Origin: Pseudomonadota bacterium
Lineage (GTDB): Bacteria > Pseudomonadota > Alphaproteobacteria > Rhizobiales > Rhizobiaceae
DNA length: 64,000 nucleotides
NCBI GenBank assembly: GCA_023404095.1
Contig: JAEYDD010000030.1
Coordinates: 186,001-250,000, forward strand
Direction: 5' to 3'
In this document: piece after piece, positions 1-10,100 of the stretch
Layout of the letters: each line of letters begins with the position of its first letter
Numbering within the stretch: position 1 is the stretch's first letter
The notes under the pieces: model-generated
Seen by the model: only the letters and a program-made list of their open reading frames with translations
What the model was told of the DNA's origin: nothing
Databases searched by the model: none
Position numbers and translations under genes: made by a program

Positions 1-851
1 CGCAACGGCACGGACGCGCAGCGTGAGAAGTACCTGCCAAGACTGATCTCGGGCGAACATGTGGGCGCGCTGGCCATGTCGGAGCCGGGGGCGGGTTCGG
101 ACGTCGTCTCGATGAAGCTGCGGGCGGAGAAGCGCTGCGACCGCTACGTCCTGAACGGCAACAAGATGTGGATCACCAACGGTCCCGATGCCGACGTGCT
201 CGTCGTCTATGCCAAGACCGATCCCGCTGCCGGGCCGCGCGGCATCACCGCCTTCCTCGTCGAGAAGGGATTTGCGGGCTTCTCCACCGCGCAGAAGCTC
301 GACAAGCTCGGCATGCGTGGCTCCAACACCTGCGAACTGGTGTTTTCCGACTGCGAGGTGCCGGCGGAGAACGTGATGGGCGGCGAGGGGCGTGGCGTGA
401 ACGTGCTGATGTCGGGCCTCGACTACGAACGCGTGGTGCTGTCCGGCGGACCGCTCGGCATCATGGCCGCCTGTCTCGACGTGGTGGTGCCCTATGTGCA
501 CGAGCGCCGCCAGTTCGAGCGGCCGATCGGCGAGTTCCAGTTCCTGCAGGGCAAGGTGGCGGACATGTACGTCGCGCTGAACTCCGCCCGCGCCTATGTC
601 TACGCGGTGGCCGCGGCCTGCGACCGCGGCGAGACGGCGCGAAAGGACGCCGCCGGCTGCATCCTCTATGCCGCCGAACAGGCGACGCAGCAGGCGTTGC
701 AGGCAATCCAGGCGCTGGGCGGCAATGGCTACATCAACGACTATCCGACGGGCCGGTTGCTGCGCGACGCCAAGCTCTATGAGATCGGCGCAGGGACATC
801 CGAGATCCGCCGCATGCTGATCGGTCGCGAAATCTTCCAGGAGACCGCGTG

Positions 852-852
<1 letters not shown>
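1..852 (+). CDS. ivd: Isovaleryl-CoA dehydrogenase, 5'-truncated by the window edge
   Basis: FAD-dependent acyl-CoA dehydrogenase that oxidises isovaleryl-CoA to 3-methylcrotonyl-CoA in leucine breakdown. The frame is open from base 1, so the true start lies outside the window; about 283 C-terminal residues are present. Visible family signatures are the substrate/FAD loop AMSEPGAGSDV, the segment GLDYERVVLSGGPLG, whose Glu sits where the isovaleryl-CoA dehydrogenase catalytic base lies, and the C-terminal YEIGAGTSEIRR FAD-binding motif. The stop codon overlaps the next start (TGATG, one shared base), so translation is probably coupled to mccB. The adjacent methylcrotonyl-CoA carboxylase genes make isovaleryl-CoA the most likely substrate among acyl-CoA dehydrogenases. 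Confidence 0.93.
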
Positions 853-2459
<1,607 letters not shown>

Positions 2460-2481
2460 ATCCAACGTCAGGAGGGCAATC

Positions 2482-2865
2482 ATGAAACGGGAGAACATCA
2501 ATGCGAAGAACGCACCGGACCCGCACGGGGGGTATTCGCAGGCCGTGAAGCTTGAGGCTTACGAAAGGCTGCTGCTTGTCAGCGGTCAGATCCCGGCGGA
2601 CAGGGATGACAAGGTGCCTGATGGTTTTGAGGCGCAGGCGCGGCAGGTCTGGCGCAACGTCGACGCACAACTCAAGGCGGCGGGCATGGACAAGACCAAC
2701 CTCGTCAAGGTGACGACCTATCTCGCCGACCGTCAGTATGCGACGGCCAACCGGGAACTGCGCAGCGAGTATCTCGGCGCCGTGGCACCTGCGATGACGG
2801 TGGTGATCTGCGGGATCTTCGACGAGCGCTGGCTGCTGGAGGTCGAGGCGGTGGCGGCACAGTAG
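2482..2865 (+). CDS. Rid (YjgF/YER057c/UK114) family protein lacking the RidA arginine
   Basis: A 127-residue Rid-family protein between mccB and mccA. The start at 2482 is chosen because GGAGGG lies five bases upstream; an open frame extends further 5' but runs inside mccB. The fold signatures LLVSGQIPAD (about residues 31-40) and LLEVEAVA (118-125) are clear. RidA enzymes, which hydrolyse reactive enamine/imine intermediates, use an Arg in a PARxxV motif near residue 105 to hold the substrate carboxylate. Here the equivalent motif reads APAMTVV, with Met105. Imine deaminase activity of the RidA type is therefore doubtful, and it more likely belongs to one of the other Rid subfamilies. Its place in the leucine operon suggests a role connected with that pathway, but the substrate is unknown. 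Confidence 0.9.
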   Translation: MKRENINAKNAPDPHGGYSQAVKLEAYERLLLVSGQIPADRDDKVPDGFEAQARQVWRNVDAQLKAAGMDKTNLVKVTTYLADRQYATANRELRSEYLGAVAPAMTVVICGIFDERWLLEVEAVAAQ

Positions 2866-2957
2866 GGCAGCCGATGGGAAGGGCCGGCCTCCGGCCCGGC
2901 CTTGCCCAAGGCCCGGTTTCACCCCGCACCAGCAACCGGTCATGACCGGGAGAAACG

Positions 2958-4946
2958 ATGTTCAAGAAGATCCTGATTGCCAATCGCGGCGAGATCGCCT
3001 GCCGGATCATCCGCACGGCCCGCAAGCTCGGCATCGCCACCGTTGCGGTCTACTCGGACGCCGACCGGACGGCGCTGCACGTGGCGATGGCGGACGAGGC
3101 GATCCGGATCGGTCCGCCGGAGGCGGTGCGCAGCTATCTCGACGGCACTGCGATCATCGACGCCTGCCAGAAGAGCGGGGCGGAGGCCGTACATCCTGGC
3201 TACGGGTTCCTGTCCGAGAACCCGGACTTCGTCGAGGCGGCCGAGGCGGCCGGCCTCGTGTTCATCGGCCCTTCCGCGCGTGCGATCCGGTCGATGGGGC
3301 TGAAGGATGCCGCCAAGGTGCTGATGGAGCAGGCGGGCGTGCCTGTCGTGCCAGGCTATCACGGCGACAACCAGGAGCCGGATTTCCTCGCCGCGCAAGC
3401 GGAACTGATCGGCTATCCTGTGCTGATCAAGGCGCGGGCCGGCGGCGGTGGCAAGGGCATGCGCCGGGTGGACCAGCCGGCCGCGTTCGCGGCAGCCCTC
3501 GCCAGCGCCCGGCGCGAGGCCGAGGCCTCGTTCGGCGACGGAGGGGTTCTGGTCGAGAAATACATGTCCAAGCCGCGGCATATCGAAGTGCAGGTTTTCG
3601 GCGACCGGCACGGCAACGTCGTCCATCTCTTCGAGCGCGACTGCTCGGCCCAGCGTCGCCACCAGAAGGTCATCGAGGAGGCGCCTGCGCCGGGCATGAC
3701 CGCGGAGATGCGCGAGGCGATGGGAACAGCGGCGGTGCGCGCAGCGCAGGCGATCTCCTATAGCGGGGCCGGTACGGTGGAGTTCATCGCCGACGTGTCC
3801 GACGGGCTTCGGGCCGACCGCTTCTTCTTTATGGAAATGAACACCCGCCTGCAGGTCGAGCATCCCGTCACCGAGGCGATCACCGGGCTCGATCTCGTGG
3901 AATGGCAGTTGCGCGTGGCTGCGGGCGAGCGGCTGCCGAAGCGGCAGGCCGAGCTTTCGATCGACGGCTGGGCCTTCGAGGCGCGGCTCTATGCGGAGAA
4001 CCCGGCGCGCGATTTCCTGCCCTCCACGGGTCGGCTGTCGCTTTTCGACCTGCCGGATGGTGTACGGGTCGATTCCGGCGTGCGCGCTGGCGACGAGATT
4101 ACCGCGTTCTACGACCCGATGATCGCCAAGGTGATCGCCCACGGTGCCGACCGCACCGAGGCGCTCGGCAGGCTTGCCGGGGCGCTGGCGCGATGCAGGA
4201 TTGCCGGTGTGACGACCAATGCCGGCTTTCTCGGGCGCCTCTGCCGCGAACCGCATTTCGCCGCTGGTGACGTCGACACCGGCTTGATCGGACGGCACGC
4301 GGAGACATTACTGCCGGATCCGCCGGCGGGGCCGAAGGTGCAGGCGCTGGCGGCGATCGCAGCACTCGGGCTGATCGACCCGGGTGAGGGCGGCGATCCC
4401 TGGGAGCGGCTGCGCGGTTTCCGGCTGTGGGGGCCGTCGTGGCAGTCGGTCTTCGTCGAACAGGGCGGAAAGCCGCTGGAGGTCCGGGTCGCCGCAGGCG
4501 AGGGCGGCCGCTTCGATGTAGCGATCGGCGATGTGCGGATGTCGATCGTCTTGCGCGGGACCGGGAGCGACGGCGCGGTGCTTGCGGACTTCGGCGACGA
4601 CAGCATGGCGGCGACCGTCGTTCGCGACGGGTTGCAGACGACCCTGTTTGCCGATGGCGAGATCCACGTGTTCCATGGCGAGGAGATGGCTGGCCTGCAC
4701 GGCGACGAAGAGGCTGGCGGCGACGTCGTGGCAGCGCCGATGCCCGGACTGGTGCGGATGGTGCAGGTGGCGGAAGGCGCTTCGGTCTCGAAGGGCGAGC
4801 CGCTGGTCACGATGGAAGCAATGAAGATGGAACTGGTGCTGCCGGCGCCGCGCGACGGCGTGGTGGAGGCTGTCACGGTCGCCGCCGGCGACCAGGTCAC
4901 CGAAGGAGCACTGCTACTACGGCTGGTGGCGGAAGAGCCGGAGTAG
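2958..4946 (+). CDS. mccA: Methylcrotonoyl-CoA carboxylase, biotin carboxylase/biotin carrier (alpha) subunit
   Basis: Biotin-carrying subunit of methylcrotonyl-CoA carboxylase, 662 residues. The N-terminal biotin carboxylase domain (about 1-445) has the start motif KILIANRGEIACRI, the ATP-grasp glycine loop KARAGGGGKGMR and the EMNTRLQVEHPVTE segment. The C-terminal biotinyl domain (about 590-662) holds EAMKMEL, with the biotinylated Lys near residue 623. The middle region fits the linker domain of acyl-CoA carboxylase alpha subunits. The ATG at 2958 follows GGGAGAAACG. With mccB it forms the carboxylase; propionyl- or geranyl-CoA carboxylase are less likely because ivd heads the operon. Confidence 0.95.
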   Translation: MFKKILIANRGEIACRIIRTARKLGIATVAVYSDADRTALHVAMADEAIRIGPPEAVRSYLDGTAIIDACQKSGAEAVHPGYGFLSENPDFVEAAEAAGLVFIGPSARAIRSMGLKDAAKVLMEQAGVPVVPGYHGDNQEPDFLAAQAELIGYPVLIKARAGGGGKGMRRVDQPAAFAAALASARREAEASFGDGGVLVEKYMSKPRHIEVQVFGDRHGNVVHLFERDCSAQRRHQKVIEEAPAPGMTAEMREAMGTAAVRAAQAISYSGAGTVEFIADVSDGLRADRFFFMEMNTRLQVEHPVTEAITGLDLVEWQLRVAAGERLPKRQAELSIDGWAFEARLYAENPARDFLPSTGRLSLFDLPDGVRVDSGVRAGDEITAFYDPMIAKVIAHGADRTEALGRLAGALARCRIAGVTTNAGFLGRLCREPHFAAGDVDTGLIGRHAETLLPDPPAGPKVQALAAIAALGLIDPGEGGDPWERLRGFRLWGPSWQSVFVEQGGKPLEVRVAAGEGGRFDVAIGDVRMSIVLRGTGSDGAVLADFGDDSMAATVVRDGLQTTLFADGEIHVFHGEEMAGLHGDEEAGGDVVAAPMPGLVRMVQVAEGASVSKGEPLVTMEAMKMELVLPAPRDGVVEAVTVAAGDQVTEGALLLRLVAEEPE

Positions 4947-4962
4947 GGCTTTGGTGTCCACT

Positions 4963-4984
4963 CTTCTCCCCGTCGAGGGGAAGG
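4963..4984. other. Small imperfect hairpin between convergent mccA and pbpC
   Basis: The 99-bp gap between the convergent mccA and pbpC genes holds a CCCC-GTCGA-GGGG hairpin with a short imperfect lower stem. About 35 bases on is a related string, GCTTGCGGGGAGAGG. Such motifs are common in rhizobial intergenic repeats. It could slow transcription from either side, but there is no U-tract, so I do not call it a terminator. Confidence 0.3.
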
Positions 4985-5045
4985 ACGGATGCCGCCGTCG
5001 TTCACGCCACCTCTGCGCGCTTGCGGGGAGAGGGGCGCCGCAACG

Positions 5046-7130
5046 CTATTCCACGAACACGCGTACGCTGGCCGCCCGCCCTGCGGCATCGATGACGGTC
5101 AGCGTCGAATAGCCGGCGCCGTCCGGCACCCACTGGGTGGTCCGGCGGCGGGACGTGTCGGGCAGCATCCGGCCGTTTGCGAGCCAGCGGAAGGGGGCGC
5201 GGCCGCCCTGCAGCTTGAGCGCCAGCGGCGAAATCGCGCGGCCGCCTCGGGCACCGAGTTCCACATGGGCGCCTTCCGGCGGATAGATGATCTGCGGTGC
5301 CGGTTCGCGGGTGGTGGCGGCGACAAGGCCGGAGGCGGTGCGGGCGAAGCGGCGCAGGCCGACGGGAAGTTCGGACTGCGCGATGCGGACGGCACCCGGC
5401 GGCGCCTTCGGCATCGGTGTGATCGCGATGCCCGACTTCGAGAAGGCCTCGAACAGGATGGGGGCGGCGCTTTCGTAGCCGGTGAGACCCGGAATGGCGG
5501 CGTTGTCGGCGCGACCGACCCAGACGCCGAGCACGTGGCGGCCGTCATAGCCGACCGACCAGGCATCGCGGTAGCCGTAGCTCGTGCCGGTCTTGTAGGC
5601 GAGGCCGAGCCTGCGGCTGCCGCGCGGCGGCAGCACCGCGGCAAGCGCGTCGGTAACGTTCCAGACGGCGGCCGGCTCGATCAGCGGATCGCCCACCACG
5701 ACTTCCGGCGACCGCTCGACGCCGTCGCCGAGGCGGACAATGTCTCCCTGGTTGGCGAGCGCCGAATACAGCTGGACGAGGTCGCGCAGCGTGATCCCGG
5801 CACCGCCGAGGCCGATCGCAAGGCCCGGCGCCTCGCCGGCGGGCAAGGCCAGCCTAACGTCGGCGCGGCGCAGCCGCACCGTCAGCCGCGTCGGGCCGAC
5901 GGCATCAAGCAGGCGCACTGCGGGGACGTTGAGCGAAAGCTGCAGCGCCTGGCGGATGCTGACGTCGCCCTGGTAGCTCATGTCGAAGTTGCGCGGCCGA
6001 TAGCCAAAGAAGTCGGCCGGCCGGTCCTCGACGATCGTCTCCTGCGCCACCAGCCCCTCCTCGAAGGCGAGGCCATAGATGAACGGCTTCAGCGTCGAGC
6101 CGGGCGAGCGGACCTGGCGCGTCATGTCGATCCAGCCGGAGCGGGAGGCGTCGAAATAGTTTGCCGAGCCGACCTCGCCGACAATTGCACCGGTCCGGGC
6201 GTCGGCCATGACCATCGCCACCGAAAGCTTCGGGCCGAGCCGATCGGCGGCGTTGCGGGCGACCGCTTCCAGCGCCTGCTGCACGTCGCGGCGGATCGTC
6301 GTCTCGTGGCGCTGGCGGGTCGGGCCCCTGCGCAGCGCGAGTTCGGAAAGATGGGGAGCAAGGGCCGGCAGTTGCATGCGGCGGTCGGGGACGGGCTCCC
6401 CGCCCGCCCGCTCGGCCTCGCCTTCGCCGATCACGGTCGAGACGGCCATGCGGGTGAGCACGCGCTCGCGTGCAGCTTCTGCCATCTTCGGGAAGCGGTC
6501 CGGCCGGCGCCGTTCGGGCAATTGCGGCAGGGCGACGAGAAGGGCTGCCTCGGCGACCGACAGCCGCTTCGGCTCCTTGCCGAAATAGGAAAGGCTTGCG
6601 GCGCGCACGCCCTCCAGATTGCCGCCATAGGGCGCGCGGGTCAGGTAGAGATCGAGGATTTCGGCCTTGCCCAGCCGCCGCTCGATCTGGATGGCGCGGG
6701 CGATCTGCCTGACCTTCGCCAACAAGGACCGGCCCTCGCGCGGTTCGATCAGCCGGGCCACCTGCATCGACAGCGTCGAGGCTCCGGAGACGATGCGGGC
6801 GTGGCCGGCGAGCTGGCCGGCGGCGCGCAGAAGCGCCAGCGGATCGATGCCCCTGTGTTGGTAGAAGCGCTGGTCCTCGTAGGCGAGCAGCATCCGGACG
6901 AACTGCGGATCGACGTCCTCGGACGTCGTCCGCAGCCGCCAGAGGCCTTCGGAGGTCGCGAAGGCCCTGAGCAGGCGCCCGTCGGCATCAACCACTTCGC
7001 GCGAGACTTCCCGCGCCTTCTCTATCGGCGGGGGAAAGGCCGCGTCGGCGCGCAGCAGCCCGTGCAGCAACGCGGTGAAGACCACCGCATTCACCAGTAG
7101 GACCAGCAGGCCGACGCGCAAGACCCGCAC
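5046..7130 (-). CDS. pbpC: Penicillin-binding protein 1C (bifunctional peptidoglycan synthase)
   Basis: Inner-membrane class A penicillin-binding protein, 694 residues from a GTG at 7130 with GAGGCG upstream. An N-terminal membrane anchor (about 5-25) is followed by a GT51 glycosyltransferase domain with the catalytic motif YEDQRFYQHRG (Glu85), then a transpeptidase domain with SPGSTLKPF (active-site STxK), LSLNVP (SxN) and YKTGTS (KTG). A C-terminal beta-rich domain typical of PBP1C (BiPBP_C) ends the protein. It lies nine bases downstream of the alpha-2-macroglobulin gene on the same strand. This pairing is widely conserved in bacteria and is taken to mean that PBP1C repairs peptidoglycan where the macroglobulin traps invading proteases. 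An operon is nearly certain. Confidence 0.95.
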   Translation of the reverse strand: MRVLRVGLLVLLVNAVVFTALLHGLLRADAAFPPPIEKAREVSREVVDADGRLLRAFATSEGLWRLRTTSEDVDPQFVRMLLAYEDQRFYQHRGIDPLALLRAAGQLAGHARIVSGASTLSMQVARLIEPREGRSLLAKVRQIARAIQIERRLGKAEILDLYLTRAPYGGNLEGVRAASLSYFGKEPKRLSVAEAALLVALPQLPERRRPDRFPKMAEAARERVLTRMAVSTVIGEGEAERAGGEPVPDRRMQLPALAPHLSELALRRGPTRQRHETTIRRDVQQALEAVARNAADRLGPKLSVAMVMADARTGAIVGEVGSANYFDASRSGWIDMTRQVRSPGSTLKPFIYGLAFEEGLVAQETIVEDRPADFFGYRPRNFDMSYQGDVSIRQALQLSLNVPAVRLLDAVGPTRLTVRLRRADVRLALPAGEAPGLAIGLGGAGITLRDLVQLYSALANQGDIVRLGDGVERSPEVVVGDPLIEPAAVWNVTDALAAVLPPRGSRRLGLAYKTGTSYGYRDAWSVGYDGRHVLGVWVGRADNAAIPGLTGYESAAPILFEAFSKSGIAITPMPKAPPGAVRIAQSELPVGLRRFARTASGLVAATTREPAPQIIYPPEGAHVELGARGGRAISPLALKLQGGRAPFRWLANGRMLPDTSRRRTTQWVPDGAGYSTLTVIDAAGRAASVRVFVE

Positions 7131-7139
7131 GGTCGCCTC

Positions 7140-10100
7140 CTATTCCGCCAGCACCTGCATGCGGCCGGTTGCCGTGCGGGCCGAGAATTGCGGACGGTAC
7201 ATGTCCTCGACGCTCGCCGCCGGATGATCATAGGTCCCGGGCGTCACGGCGCGCACCACATAGGCGAGCGTGATGTCGCTGCCGCTCGTACCGGAACGGT
7301 CGAAGGCAGCGACGAAGCGGTCGCTGCGGAACTCGGTGTGCGCAGCCTCGACGTCGCCGATCCAGTCGAAATTCTCAATGCTGGCGCTGTTGACGAGGCT
7401 GGGATTGTCGATTTCCAGGCCCGCAGGCAGAAGATCGGTGACGAGCACGCGCGAGGGCCAGGCGTTGTCCTGCGTGACCTTCAGCACCACCACGTAGCGT
7501 TCGTTCTGGCGGGCTTCGGAAATCGTCGCCGGTTCGCCGTCGAGCGTGTAGTAGCTGCGCTCGATGGCAAAGCCGTCGCCGCCGGCCGGCAGTGGCTGCA
7601 CGGGGGCTGCAACCGTGGTGAGCACCGCAGATACGTTGTCATTGCCGCGGTTGGCAATGGTGACGGGCCTTTTCAGTAGATCCTCGCCGCTCATGCGGGC
7701 GGCGTAGCGACCGCTGTGGTCCGCCCCGTTCACCTCCAGTCGGAGCGTGTCGTCTTCGTCCTGGATGGCGCGGGCGGCGAGCAGCATCCAAGTCTGTTCC
7801 TGGGTGCTGGTATAGGCCTTGTGCTGCCATTCGTTCGCAACGATACGCGAAAGCTCCGGGATGATCGCCGGCACGGGACGGGCTTCTGCCGCAAGGGCCA
7901 GCACGGCGGCGCCGTCGCGCAGTGCGGAGCCGTAGTCGGAGCGGGCAAGGCTGACATTGCTGACGTCCGTCGTCATGCGAAGCGAGTCCCGGAAGATCCG
8001 CTCCGAGCGTTGCGTGTCGCCGTAAAGGCCAAGCGCTGCTGCGACATGCGCCTTGGCAAGCGGCGTCGGGAATTCGGCAAGCCGCGTGTCGGCGTAGTAG
8101 CGCAGGTCGCTGATCGCGGCCTTTCGGTTGCGGGCCAGAACGTACAGCGCATAGGCGATCTCGTTGCCGCGCTCCTGCACGTTGTTGTCGTAGGATAGCG
8201 CGTTCTGGAGGTTGTCGAGTGCCTGCACCATCGCCGGTTCCGGCACGTCGAATTTTTGTTCGCGGGCGCGGGTCAGGAAATCGGTGACGTAGGCGTCAAG
8301 CCAGAGGTCGCCGTATCCCGGACCCCAGAGGCCGAAACTGCCGGAAGACGACTGGTAGGAGAGCACGCGATAGATCGCATCCTGCACCCGCTTGGCCGTT
8401 TCGGTGTCTTCGGCCAGGCCGCTCCCTTGCGAAAGCTCGCTGAGGTAGAGCAGCGGCAGGGCGCGACTGGTGGTCTGCTCGGCACAGCCATAGGGATAAC
8501 GGTCGAGCGTCATCAGCAGGGCTGGAATGTCGAAGGCCGAGGAGCGGGAAACGTTGAGCGCGACCGAGGCGCTGCCCAGCAGGCTGTCGGCGAGCAACTG
8601 GTCGTCGATCGTGACGCTGCCGCCGGCTGCAAGCTCCAGCACCCGCCGGGTGGTGATCGGCAGGGTGGCGGGGCGGACGGGAATGTCGAGCGACTGTTCG
8701 AAGGTCTGGCCCGCACCGTCAGACAGGGCTACGGTGATCACGCCGCTGCCGACTTCGCCGCCGATCAGCGGCAGGGTCAGGTTCGTCTTGCCGCCCGCCT
8801 CCAGCCGCACGGTCTGCGACGCTCCGGTCTGCTCGACCATGACGGAGGGGTTGTGGGTGATCGACAGTTGGTAGTCGCCGGCCGGCGCGTCGGTGTTGGC
8901 GATGTCGAGGCGCAGGCTTGAGCGGTCGTCGGGCGCCAGGAACTTCGGCAGGCTGGCGGTGACGACGACCGGGTCGCGGATGATGACGTCGCGGCTTATG
9001 TGACCGATGCCGGCCTTCGACCAGGCGACGGCCATCACGCGGGCGGTGCCGTTGAACTGCGGAATGTCGAAGGAGACCTTCGCCTTTCCTTCGGCATCGA
9101 GCTTGACCGGGCCGGAGAAGAAGGCGACGAGCTTTTGCGTGGGCGGGTTGCCTTCGAGGGCCACCTGGCCGCCGTCGCCGCCGGTACGCAGCCGCCCGGT
9201 CGCGCCGAGCGAGCCGTCGATCAGGCGACCATAGAGGTCGCGGATCTCCAGCCCCAGCCGGCGCTGGCCGAAGTACCACCCGTCCGGATCGGGCGCCTCG
9301 TAGCGGGTGAGGTTGAGGATGCCGACATCGACGGCGGCGACGGTGACGTAGGCGTCCTCGTTCGCGCCGGCTCCGGCAACGGCAAGCGAAATGTCCAGCG
9401 GCTGGCGTGGCAGCGTCTTTTCCGGCGCACCAAGCGTGATCGCCAGCTTGCGTTCGGCCGGATCGACCTTCAGCCATTTGACGCCGATGGCGCGCATCGG
9501 CATGCGGCTTTCCTGCGCATCGCCGGGACGATAGAGCGTAGCGGTGACATAGGCGCCAGCGCCCCAGTCGGCAGTGACCGGGATTTCGATTTCGCCGCCT
9601 GTTTCGCTGGCCTCGGCTGTCGCGACCGAGATCAGGTTCTCCGTGCCGTTGGTGACGAGAAGCTGGCCGGCATAGCGCGAGGTGACCTTGAGCTTCGCGG
9701 TCTCGCCGACCTTGTAGCTCTCCTTGTCAAGCGCGATCTCGAGCGCGTCCGGCGTTTCTGTCGAGGTGGCCTCGACATACCACCCGGCGTCGAATTCGAT
9801 GCTGGTGACGGGGCCGTCGGCGGCGGCCGTCTCGACCTCCAGCCGGTAACGGCCCCAGCCGACCGGAACGGCGATCTCCGCACCATCCTCGGTAACGTCG
9901 ATCACGCCGGCATCGACCTGCTTCGTCGAAAGGATCGGCTCGTAGCGCCAGGAAGAGCCGTCGCGATACCATTGATAGTCGCGTTCGACGCTCAGAAGCT
10001 TCCATGGCAGGCCCTTCATCGCCTGCCTGCCGCCCTCGGGACCGGCCACGATTACGTGGAAACGCGCCGTCGAATTTTCCGGAACGTCGCCGCTGGCTGC

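Noticed and set aside
4989..7100. A 703-codon plus-strand open frame opposite pbpC
   Set aside because: Antisense shadow. The minus strand carries all penicillin-binding-protein motifs.
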